DNA from: Echinicola strongylocentroti
GTDB lineage: Bacteria; Bacteroidota; Bacteroidia; Cytophagales; Cyclobacteriaceae
Length of the DNA stretch: 64,000 bases
Reading direction: 5' to 3'
NCBI RefSeq assembly: GCF_003260975.1
Contig: NZ_CP030041.1
Location: 1-64,000, forward strand
Part shown: positions 57,286 through 64,000 of the stretch, one piece after another
How positions within the stretch are numbered: position 1 is the stretch's first letter
Layout of the letters: each line of letters starts with the position of its first letter
Translations under genes and position numbers: made by a program
The notes under the pieces: model-generated
The model's database searches: none
Told to the model about the DNA's origin: nothing
Seen by the model: only the letters and a program-made list of their open reading frames with translations

Positions 57286-58515
57286 ATGGCCGGAAACAAA
57301 AAAGCCCTAATCCGTTATATTACCATTGACAAGTGCCTTAGGGACAGCAATCGTCGTTGGACACTGAACGATCTCATCACGGCTTGCTCTGAGGCAATGT
57401 ACCATTATGAAGGTGTGGATAAAAGGGTAAGCAAAAGGACCATCCAAATGGACCTACAACATATGCGCAGTGAAGAACCTGGCTATAATGCTCCCATCGT
57501 CGTTTCTAAGAAAAAGTTTTACAGCTATGAGGACCCTACTTTTTCTATCATGGATACTCCACTAACTGAGCAGGACTCCCAGCAACTGACGGAAGTGGTG
57601 GATATATTAAAGCAATACAGAGATTTCACCTACTTTCAAGGAGTAAATGGACTTGTGCAGCAATTGGAAAATGAAATTTTGACCCTAGGTCATTCCGATC
57701 CGTCTTCGGTGATACCTGCTATAGAAAATACGCAGAACGAAGTGGAAGACATAAATAAGCAGTCTCCCCTCCTTCTAAATGAACAAAGACTGTCTGCATT
57801 GGATTGGAAATTACGTGAGAGAGGATCGTATATTTTTCCTCCTATTTACACCCAGAACGAAATTAAACTGATCACTGAGCACATCGACAAGTACCTGTAT
57901 GAAAACAGTACAAATAACTCGTCTTCGTTAATTCACAGCCTATTTCAAAAAATACCTGAATTATCCCCTTTGATTTTCAATAAAAACCTGACAACTATTC
58001 TAAATGCTGTGGATATTGACTTGTTTGTGATGAAAGCTGCTGTAGTCGACACCTTGTCACTTGGAGACCAACGCGCTAACAATTGGCGCGAAGACATCAC
58101 TATCAATGTAAAAAACAGTACACCAATAGCAGGATATACAGACTGGCGTGAATGCGATGGTTATTATAATGTCCGTCCTCCTGCCAAATTATTAAAACAC
58201 GGCTTGGTCATCAGGATCCATTTAGAGGAAACGATCGAAGAAAATGGTGCATTAAGAATCTTGCCAGGCTCCCACAAGAAGAAATTGATTGAAGATGAAG
58301 TATATTCACCACCAATTAACCGGTTTCCTGCGATTGCGGAGGTGAGTTCAGGAGGCCTTCACCTGATGAAACCGTTACTGGTACACAGCACTTCCTATAA
58401 CGAGATGGGAAATTCGGCAAAAGTTATCCACATCGCACTTAACTCCCTGAACCTCCCCCGTGGCCTTGATTGGGCCGAAAAGCATGAAATTGGGATGGAA
58501 CGCAGTTACCACTGA
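57286..58515 (+). CDS. Fusion of WYL-type HTH regulator N-terminus with PhyH-like dioxygenase domain
   Basis: 409 aa. Residues 1-125 look like the DNA-binding front half of WYL-family regulators (KALIRYITIDKCLRDSNRRW, then VSKRTIQMDLQHMR, then LTEQDSQQLTEVVDILKQY). Where a WYL domain would follow, residues about 170-405 instead match phytanoyl-CoA dioxygenases (NVRPPAKLLKHGLVIRIHLE, NGALRILPGSHKK, LMKPLLVHSTSY, LNLPRGLDWAEKHE). The canonical HxD motif is RED here (R268, D270), and the 2-oxoglutarate Arg appears to be K379. The distal H367 remains. It may be a ligand- or iron-sensing regulator rather than an active enzyme; this is inference. Confidence 0.78.
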   Translation: MAGNKKALIRYITIDKCLRDSNRRWTLNDLITACSEAMYHYEGVDKRVSKRTIQMDLQHMRSEEPGYNAPIVVSKKKFYSYEDPTFSIMDTPLTEQDSQQLTEVVDILKQYRDFTYFQGVNGLVQQLENEILTLGHSDPSSVIPAIENTQNEVEDINKQSPLLLNEQRLSALDWKLRERGSYIFPPIYTQNEIKLITEHIDKYLYENSTNNSSSLIHSLFQKIPELSPLIFNKNLTTILNAVDIDLFVMKAAVVDTLSLGDQRANNWREDITINVKNSTPIAGYTDWRECDGYYNVRPPAKLLKHGLVIRIHLEETIEENGALRILPGSHKKKLIEDEVYSPPINRFPAIAEVSSGGLHLMKPLLVHSTSYNEMGNSAKVIHIALNSLNLPRGLDWAEKHEIGMERSYH

Positions 58516-58610
58516 TGCGGCAGATAAATCGCTGATATTCTCATAAACGGCGGCTGAGCGAAGCCGAAGCCAACGGAGCCGAAGCCAAATGACCCCAAGC
58601 CATAAAAACC

Positions 58611-58640
58611 AAAAGCCCAAGGAAAAATCCTTGGGCTTTT
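58611..58640. terminator. Bidirectional terminator
   Basis: A 13-bp stem AAAAGCCCAAGGA/TCCTTGGGCTTTT with an AAAA loop. Its A- and T-rich ends serve both the HTH-PhyH gene and the convergent TPR lipoprotein gene. Confidence 0.93.
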
Positions 58641-58666
58641 GCGTGGACAGATGAGCTGCATCTACC

Positions 58667-59266
58667 TTACTTGCAGTACTTTTCCACCGCTGCTTCAGCA
58701 GCTGCATAGTTCAGTGAAGCGGCTTTTTCAAAGTCCGCACAAGCACTGCGTTGTTTTTTGGTGGCATACTCCAGCACGCCACGATAATAATATGCCTGAC
58801 CAAAATCCTTATCTTGTTCGATTGCTGCGGTATATTCCTTCATAGCTTCTTCGGTACTTCCTATCTGGTGAAGTGCCCTGGCTTTCATGAAATAGGCCAT
58901 GGCGGGAGCACCGGGGGCAGTTGTAGCATATTCCGCATACAACAGCGATCGTTCGTGATTACCTTCCTTTTGATAGACATTGGAAAGTGCCATGAGAAGT
59001 TTTACATTCTTATCATCCAGCTTAAATCCTGCCTCAAAGTCGGCTTTTGCACTCTCTAGGTCGCCCAGCTCCTCATAAGCCCGACCTCTGCTGTAGAGTG
59101 CTTCCACATCTTTGGGCTTAGTGGCCAAGCGATCTGAATAAGCAGCTATCGCTTCTTGGTAGCTTCCCTGTTGGAAGAGTGCATCCCCTTTGGATTCTCC
59201 ACTATTTCCACATCCCGAAAAAAGGGCTGCACATACGCACAGCCCCATAAATGATCTTTTTAGCAT
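58667..59266 (-). CDS. TPR-repeat lipoprotein
   Basis: 199 aa from ATG 59266 (an ATG two codons upstream at 59272 is equally possible). A lipoprotein signal (MLKRSFMGLCVCAALFSGCG) is followed by TPR repeats (GDALFQQGSYQEAIAAYSDR, ALYSRGRAYEELGDLESAKA, AYYYRGVLEYATKKQRSACA). It is likely anchored in an envelope membrane and mediates protein contacts. It follows dapD by 67 bp on the same strand. Confidence 0.85.
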   Translation of the reverse strand: MLKRSFMGLCVCAALFSGCGNSGESKGDALFQQGSYQEAIAAYSDRLATKPKDVEALYSRGRAYEELGDLESAKADFEAGFKLDDKNVKLLMALSNVYQKEGNHERSLLYAEYATTAPGAPAMAYFMKARALHQIGSTEEAMKEYTAAIEQDKDFGQAYYYRGVLEYATKKQRSACADFEKAASLNYAAAEAAVEKYCK

Positions 59267-59333
59267 AAACATATTTTTATTAAGTCCATTTGATAGCTGC
59301 CGCTATGGCGCTATTCGGTGTTCCTCCGCGGAC

Positions 59334-60149
59334 CTATACGGCTACGTTGTTTTCACGCAATGCCTCATTTAGTGAGGTCTTGCGATCCGTAGACTCCTTG
59401 CGCTGTCCAATGATCAAGGCACATGGCACCTGGTATTCTCCAGCGGCAAATTGCTTGGCGATAGATCCTGGGATCACTACTGATCTTGGAGGAACATAGC
59501 CTCTATATTCTTTTGGCTCATCACCAGTAACGTCAATGATCTTGGAGCTGGCTGTCAAAGTGACTCCGGCACCAATAACAGCTTCTTTGCCCACACGGAC
59601 ACCTTCCACGATGATTGCCCTTGATCCTACAAAGGCTCCATCCTCAATGATCACGGGAGCGGCCTGTATAGGCTCTAGTACGCCACCTATTCCCACGCCA
59701 CCGCTAAGGTGTACATCTTTGCCGATCTGGGCACAAGAGCCTACTGTCGCCCAAGTATCCACCATCGTGCCACCTTCTACATAAGCACCGATGTTGACAT
59801 AGGAAGGCATCATTACCACTCCACTTGCAAGAAACGCGCCATATCGTGCCACTGCATGAGGAACCACCCTCACTCCTTGCTTGGCATAATCAGACTTAAG
59901 GGCCATCTTGTCATGAAATTCAAAAGGCCCTACTTCGATAGTGCGCATTTTTTGGATGGGAAAATACAGGATGACAGCCTTCTTTACCCAGTCATTCACC
60001 TGCCACTCGCCATCTTCCAATGGTTCTGCCACACGGAGCTTACCTTTGTCCAATTCTTCGATGACCGTTTTGATGGTGATTTGAACATCCTTTTCCTTCA
60101 GCAACTCCCGGTTTTCCCAGGCGTTTTCGATGATAGTCTTTAATTCCAT
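59334..60149 (-). CDS. dapD: Tetrahydrodipicolinate N-succinyltransferase
   Basis: 271 aa from ATG 60149 (MELKTIIENAWENRELL). It has the left-handed beta-helix hexapeptide repeats of the family (VNIGAYVEGGTMVDTWATVG, SCAQIGKDVHLSGGVGIGGV, IIEDGAFVGSRAIIVEGVRV) and the end VPCALIIGQRKESTDRKTSL. It adds succinyl-CoA to tetrahydrodipicolinate in lysine and meso-diaminopimelate synthesis. It is divergent from the glycosyltransferase gene. Confidence 0.95.
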   Translation of the reverse strand: MELKTIIENAWENRELLKEKDVQITIKTVIEELDKGKLRVAEPLEDGEWQVNDWVKKAVILYFPIQKMRTIEVGPFEFHDKMALKSDYAKQGVRVVPHAVARYGAFLASGVVMMPSYVNIGAYVEGGTMVDTWATVGSCAQIGKDVHLSGGVGIGGVLEPIQAAPVIIEDGAFVGSRAIIVEGVRVGKEAVIGAGVTLTASSKIIDVTGDEPKEYRGYVPPRSVVIPGSIAKQFAAGEYQVPCALIIGQRKESTDRKTSLNEALRENNVAV

Positions 60150-60194
60150 AAATTTTATATTAGATTCGCTCTTGTTAAGCACATCACGTTGTAC

Positions 60195-61307
60195 ATGAAA
60201 AAAACCAATATTGTCATTGCTTCAATATTAAAGCCTCTTACCGATAGTAGGGCTTTTTACAAGCTGGCAATTTCACTTCGTGAAACAAATAAATACCACA
60301 TTAACATCATAGGATTTTTAGAAAAAAATCCGCCAAAACTGGAAAATATTGAATTTACTGCAATCTTCGACAAGGACCGGTTGCACCCTACACGACTGCT
60401 AGTGCCTTTTAGGTTTTTTTCACAGCTGCTCCACATTCGACCGAGCTTAGTTATTGTTACCACCTACGAACTCCTCTTTCCTGCCTTGATCCTAAAGCCG
60501 TTTGTGGGATATAAACTAATCTATGATTTGCAGGAAAATTACGCTAAAAACATACGGCATAACCGGACTTTGAGTAAATGGCTCAGGTACCCAGCGTCGG
60601 TATATATACAAATTGTGGAAAAAATCGGCAAGCCCTTCGTGGATCATTACTTCATGGCAGAGCAATGTTATCCACAGGAGTTTCCTGATATCAAAAATTA
60701 TACAGTACTGGAAAATAAGCATCATGGAAATGTGGATAACAAACCTAGTTTTTATCTTCCGACAACGGCGATTAAATTTATCCTAACAGGAACCCTCACC
60801 AAGGTCTATGGCATCGAAGAAGGCATCCAATGGTTCAAGCGCCTAAAGTCGCATTTTCCACAGGCACAATTATCCATAGTAGGTTATGCCCCGATGGCTG
60901 ACTTCAGGTCAAAGATCAGGGAGCTTTCCATCAACTCACCTGATATACACCTTCAGCTCAGCGACCACCCCCTCAACCAACAAGTCATTATTTCAGCCAT
61001 GAAAGAGGCTGATATCCTGCTTTTGCCATATCGGTGGCTACCCAGTATTTGGTCCAAAATCCCGACCAAAATCTATGAAGCCCTGGCCATGAAAATCCCC
61101 ATGATCATCCCGGAAAATCCATTGTGGATAAAGTTAATAGCGCCTTATCCAGCAGGTACAGCCGTGGACTTTTCCCAGCTAAATGCTGGTCAACTCCGTA
61201 CCATGATTGCCCAACAACAATTTACCCAGCCAGTAGGTGAAGAAGTAACATGGGAAAGTGAAAAACCAAAGCTCCTTCAGCTTGTGGAAAAGTTGCTCGG
61301 ACAATAA
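60195..61307 (+). CDS. Glycosyltransferase (GT4-like)
   Basis: 370 aa from ATG 60195 (MKKTNIVIASILKPLTDSRA). It has two Rossmann-like halves. The donor-site half shows IKFILTGTLTKVYGIEEGIQ, LSIVGYAPMADFRSKI and ADILLLPYRWLPSIWSKIPT followed by KIYEALAMKIPMI, consistent with GT-B group-1 transferases. The sugar and acceptor are unknown. It is a lone gene, so not part of a visible polysaccharide cluster. Confidence 0.82.
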   Translation: MKKTNIVIASILKPLTDSRAFYKLAISLRETNKYHINIIGFLEKNPPKLENIEFTAIFDKDRLHPTRLLVPFRFFSQLLHIRPSLVIVTTYELLFPALILKPFVGYKLIYDLQENYAKNIRHNRTLSKWLRYPASVYIQIVEKIGKPFVDHYFMAEQCYPQEFPDIKNYTVLENKHHGNVDNKPSFYLPTTAIKFILTGTLTKVYGIEEGIQWFKRLKSHFPQAQLSIVGYAPMADFRSKIRELSINSPDIHLQLSDHPLNQQVIISAMKEADILLLPYRWLPSIWSKIPTKIYEALAMKIPMIIPENPLWIKLIAPYPAGTAVDFSQLNAGQLRTMIAQQQFTQPVGEEVTWESEKPKLLQLVEKLLGQ

Positions 61308-61384
61308 TCAAATCGGTACAAATAGCCCAAACACCTTGGAAAAGAGGTTTATTGCTGAAAGTGAATGGGTGAATTTCAGTGTTT

Positions 61385-61475
61385 TGACCCGGGTTCTAAG
61401 ACTTAGAGAAAGTAACGTAAAGTAGCTAAGTTATAGGAGAACCACATTAGGCACATAGGGCACAATAGGGAATTC
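61385..61475. repeat. Second repeat family, shared with the interior of copy C
   Basis: Begins GACCCGGGTT and contains ACGTAAAGTAGCTAA and CACATTAGGCACATAGGGCA followed by CAATAGGGA. The same two blocks, in the same order and at similar spacing, occur inside copy C at 30740-30800. It is non-coding. Confidence 0.65.
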
Positions 61476-61754
61476 CTTAATCAGTTTACCCTGTACTTTT
61501 AGATGGGTTCTTTACTCCAACTGGGGGAACGTAGCGAGAGCCTTATAAACCCGCAAATCACATCCTACGCCCTGTCAGGCACTAGGCAGTTTAGACGAGC
61601 CTGCCCTTGGCTTTAGACTAGGCCGCAGTGCATGTTCCGACAACCCCATTTATGAACAGGTGAAAATGAGGGATTTCAGTATCCTGTCCCAATGAATGTT
61701 GGGCAGTATTGAAGAGTCAAGATTATAAACCCGTCTCTGTACGGTTTTCCTTCC

Positions 61755-61984
61755 CTATCCACATCAATTTTCCACTTATTACTTATCCACATTTTTGGAA
61801 TGTGTAAACTGGGAGGCTCATTTTGGAAACGCTGTCCATTTGGCCTAATGGTAAAAATACGGCTATGTGGATAAGTTGTCAAGTAACTGTTATTCAATAA
61901 TATAGATCATAATTTAGACATAAACGTAATTTATTTTTAGCTAAGACTAAAACCGTAATCACATATCGAAATCAGTTATCCACA
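61755..61984. other. DnaA-box cluster with AT-rich stretch; candidate replication origin
   Basis: Three exact DnaA boxes TTATCCACA are present: 61783-61791 (+), 61866-61874 (-) and 61976-61984 (+). A near match CTATCCACA is at 61755-61763. Between the second and third is an AT-rich stretch (about 61885-61960) that could serve as an unwinding element. No ORF is credible here. It lies in the 759-bp gap before the DtxR-type regulator gene. Origin function is inferred; no dnaA gene is in the window. Confidence 0.5.
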
Positions 61985-62010
61985 GGTGATTTAGGTTTTA
62001 TTGAAATATT

Positions 62011-62041
62011 TTTTTAGTATTACCTAAAAACCATATATTTG
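62011..62041 (+). promoter_or_regulatory. DtxR-type operator overlapping promoter of the metal-uptake operon
   Basis: TTTTTAGTATTACCTAAAAA (62011-62030) is a near-palindrome (7 of 10 positions match per half). It resembles the TTAGG/CCTAA halves of DtxR-family operators. The -7 element TATATTTG (62034-62041) follows at once. The start codon is 26 bp downstream. Binding there would block transcription, giving autoregulation by the first gene product. Confidence 0.6.
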
Positions 62042-62066
62042 TATTTATAAACTTTAGAGAACAGAG

Positions 62067-62735
62067 ATGCTATCATTGACATACGCAGAAGAGAATTATT
62101 TAAAAGCCATCTACCATTTGTCAGAAGGCGGTCAACACAACGTATCCACCAATGACCTCTCCAAAGAGATGAAAACCAAACCTGCCTCGGTGAGCGACAT
62201 GCTTAGAAGGTTGTCCGAAAAAGCAGTGATCAACTACCGGAAATACTACGGCGTCACCATCACAGAGGAAGGCAAAAAATCAGCACTTCAGATCATTCGT
62301 AAGCACCGTCTCTGGGAGGTCTTTTTGGTAGAAAAATTGATGTTCAGCTGGGACGAGGTACACGAAGTAGCGGAGGAATTGGAGCATGTCAAATCCAACT
62401 TGTTGATCCAGCGTTTGGATGACTTCCTTGGCAATCCCAAATATGACCCCCACGGCGACCCCATCCCTGATGAATACGGCGATGTAAAAGCCCGACCGAG
62501 AATGCCCCTGAACGGACTTCATATCAATGATGGAGGACAGATCGTAGCAGTTAAAGACAGCAGCGCAGCATTTCTGCGTTACTTGGATAAAGTAGGTGCC
62601 TATATTGGCGCACGGATCAAGATCCTCGATAAAGTGGAATTTGATGGATCATTGGAAATTTTGGTTGACAATAAAAAAAACTTGTTCATGTCCAAGGACG
62701 TTGCAAGTAACATCTTAGTCATACAAACCTCATGA
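62067..62735 (+). CDS. DtxR/MntR-family metal-dependent repressor
   Basis: 222 aa. The N-terminal winged helix reads LTYAEENYLKAIYHLSEGGQ, MKTKPASVSDMLRRLSEKAV, then EEGKKSALQIIRKHRLWEVF. The metal-binding and dimer region follows (DEVHEVAEELEHV, GNPKYDPHGDPIPD). A C-terminal SH3/FeoA-like domain is present (GAYIGARIKILDKVEFDGSL). It represses metal uptake genes when Mn or Fe is plentiful. Its stop overlaps the next start (TCATGAG), so it is coupled to the transporter it probably controls. Confidence 0.93.
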   Translation: MLSLTYAEENYLKAIYHLSEGGQHNVSTNDLSKEMKTKPASVSDMLRRLSEKAVINYRKYYGVTITEEGKKSALQIIRKHRLWEVFLVEKLMFSWDEVHEVAEELEHVKSNLLIQRLDDFLGNPKYDPHGDPIPDEYGDVKARPRMPLNGLHINDGGQIVAVKDSSAAFLRYLDKVGAYIGARIKILDKVEFDGSLEILVDNKKNLFMSKDVASNILVIQTS

Positions 62736-63676
62736 GAATACGGATCTTGGTGCTGATAGGCCTCGTCCAGCTCAGCGCATGTAAATTCGACAAAGACGGG
62801 GAAAGGGAAAAATTCCATATTACGGCCACTACCAACATCATGGCCGATGGTGTGAAGGCGCTTGTAGGCGACAGCGCAGTAGTCACGCCCATCATGGCCG
62901 TCGGCGTGGACCCACATCTATACAAAGCCTCCCAACGGGATTTGGATCTGCTCTTTGAAGCAGACCTGGTGGTGTACCATGGGCTGCACCTGGAAGGGAA
63001 AATGGTGGAAGTCCTTCATAAGTTTTCACGTACACACCCTGTCGTCAATGTAGGAGCTACACTCCCCCCTACTCTACTGATCTCAAGTCCGGATTATGCC
63101 AATACCGTGGATCCCCACATTTGGTTTGACGTGCATCTTTGGAGCATCGCCATGCGTAACCTCAAAGATAAAATCATCGAAAGGAAACCAACATGGGAGC
63201 CTTATGTCAATGCCAACTGGGAAAAGTATAAGGCCCAACTCGATGAGCTTGACCAGTATAGCGCCCAAAAGGTCAAATCCATCACCAACCAAGGCCAGGT
63301 GCTGATCACTGCCCATGACGCCTTTTCTTACTTTGGCAAAGCTTACCAAATAGAGGTAAAAGGGCTCCAAGGACTGTCCACACTTAGCGAACCGGGACTG
63401 AACGACGTGTCCAGTTTGGTCAACTTTATAATAGAAAAAGACATCAAAGCCATATTTATAGAACAATCCATTTCTCCTCGGGCCATTAAAGCGGTGGTAG
63501 AAGGGTGCAGGCGGAAAGGACATCAAGTAACACTTGCAGGTCCACTCTACACTGATAGCTTGGGAGACCCTGAAGGCCCTGCGGGGACTTATGTAGGCAT
63601 GGTAAAGACCAATGTGGATGAGATTGTAAATAACCTGAAACAGCATGATACAACAAATAGAGAACCCGGCAGTTGA
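62732..63676 (+). CDS. Metal ABC transporter substrate-binding lipoprotein (ZnuA/TroA family)
   Basis: 314 aa. A lipoprotein signal (MRIRILVLIGLVQLSACKFD) is followed by the cluster A-1 pattern: HITATTNIMADGVKALVGDS, GVDPHLYKASQRDLDLL (metal His), VYHGLHLEGKMVEVL (second His), then LITAHDAFSYFGKAYQIEVK (third His) and FIEQSISPRAIKAVVEGC. It captures Mn, Zn or Fe. The long acidic-His loop of zinc-specific ZnuA is absent, so Mn or Fe is more likely. It overlaps the ATPase gene by 32 bp. Confidence 0.93.
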   Translation: MRIRILVLIGLVQLSACKFDKDGEREKFHITATTNIMADGVKALVGDSAVVTPIMAVGVDPHLYKASQRDLDLLFEADLVVYHGLHLEGKMVEVLHKFSRTHPVVNVGATLPPTLLISSPDYANTVDPHIWFDVHLWSIAMRNLKDKIIERKPTWEPYVNANWEKYKAQLDELDQYSAQKVKSITNQGQVLITAHDAFSYFGKAYQIEVKGLQGLSTLSEPGLNDVSSLVNFIIEKDIKAIFIEQSISPRAIKAVVEGCRRKGHQVTLAGPLYTDSLGDPEGPAGTYVGMVKTNVDEIVNNLKQHDTTNREPGS

Positions 63677-64000
63677 GGTCCATGACCTGATGGTCAGTTA
63701 TGGCCAAAACCCGGTACTATGGAATATCGACCTTACCTTGCCATCAGGAGCACTGATAGGTATCTTAGGGCCAAATGGCGCCGGCAAATCCACGCTCATC
63801 AAGGCCATCATGGGCTTGATAGAAGCCAACAGCGGTTATTCAAGGTTGTTTGACCAAGAGTTAAACCAAGTCAGAAACAGGGTGAGCTACGTCCCTCAGC
63901 GTGAGTCGGTCGACTGGGACTTCCCCGCTTCCGCATTGGACATTGTTATGATGGGGACCTACCATCACTTGGGACTGTTCAAAAGACCCGGAAAGAAGGA
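63645..64000 (+). CDS. Metal ABC transporter ATP-binding protein, 3' partial
   Basis: About 118 codons before the window ends. Starts MIQQIENPAVEVHDLMVSYG; the Walker A is GPNGAGKST and the Q-loop lies in VSYVPQRESVDWDFPASALD. The sequence VPQRESVDWDFP is typical of TroB/MntB/ZnuC-type ATPases. It supplies energy for the transporter whose binding protein is encoded just upstream; the permease gene should follow beyond the window. Confidence 0.93.
   Translation, partial: MIQQIENPAVEVHDLMVSYGQNPVLWNIDLTLPSGALIGILGPNGAGKSTLIKAIMGLIEANSGYSRLFDQELNQVRNRVSYVPQRESVDWDFPASALDIVMMGTYHHLGLFKRPGKK

Noticed and set aside
61676..61897. 73-codon minus-strand frame
   Set aside because: It overlaps the DnaA-box cluster and has no recognisable features.

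Overview
The window looks like a chromosome segment of a marine Bacteroidota, most likely a Cyclobacteriaceae member close to Echinicola or Algoriphagus (my inference). Supporting signs are a SusC/SusD pair with an ECF sigma/FecR switch, a type IX secretion tail on a subtilase, -7 elements of the TAnnTTTG type, a TPP-controlled thiS-thiC-thiE-thiG-thiH operon, and DUF4157 cargo genes like those of the AlgoCIS class of contractile injection systems. No rRNA, tRNA, CRISPR array or transposase gene was seen.

Layout. Bases 1-10.2 kb are the distal end of an extracellular contractile injection system (eCIS) locus. It holds the end of a CIS_TMP-type protein, two DUF4157-tagged cargo proteins, an uncharacterised protein, a TPR protein, a muramidase and an AAA+ ATPase. 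At 10.6-17.7 kb lies a complete urease operon (ureABC-E-F-G-D) with a NicO/UreH-like metal permease and a urea channel. At 18.3-30 kb there are housekeeping and envelope genes: a TrpF-like protein, a lipoprotein, a secreted subtilase, rpe, gyrA, TPR proteins and a secreted nucleotide phosphodiesterase. At 30.1-40.2 kb is a polysaccharide-use locus (sigma, anti-sigma, SusC, SusD, GH106-like rhamnosidase). At 40.3-47.7 kb are a stand-alone KAS III enzyme, a candidate structured RNA, and the thiamine operon behind a TPP riboswitch. At 47.7-56.4 kb are dodecin, an aldo/keto reductase, OsmC, a truncated haemoglobin, a two-component system, a PepSY-like protein, a porin and a SLC13 transporter. At 57-64 kb are a regulator-dioxygenase fusion, a TPR lipoprotein, dapD, a glycosyltransferase, a DnaA-box cluster that could be a replication origin, and a DtxR-regulated metal ABC transporter that runs off the window.

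Intergenic repeats. Four near-complete copies of a roughly 170-190 bp palindromic element lie between genes. They have AACCCGG... inverted ends and a central hairpin, and there is one chimeric copy plus at least one fragment. One copy separates the response regulator from its kinase, the chimera separates sigma from anti-sigma, and a fragment lies between ureE and ureF. No transposase is present, so they look like non-autonomous (MITE/REP-like) elements.

Most worth a second look: the eCIS cargo pair (one with two HExxH motifs, one with an internal HNH-like motif), the Y-shaped RNA candidate at 41601-41784, the HTH-PhyH fusion that has lost a metal ligand, the repeat family, and the DnaA-box cluster.
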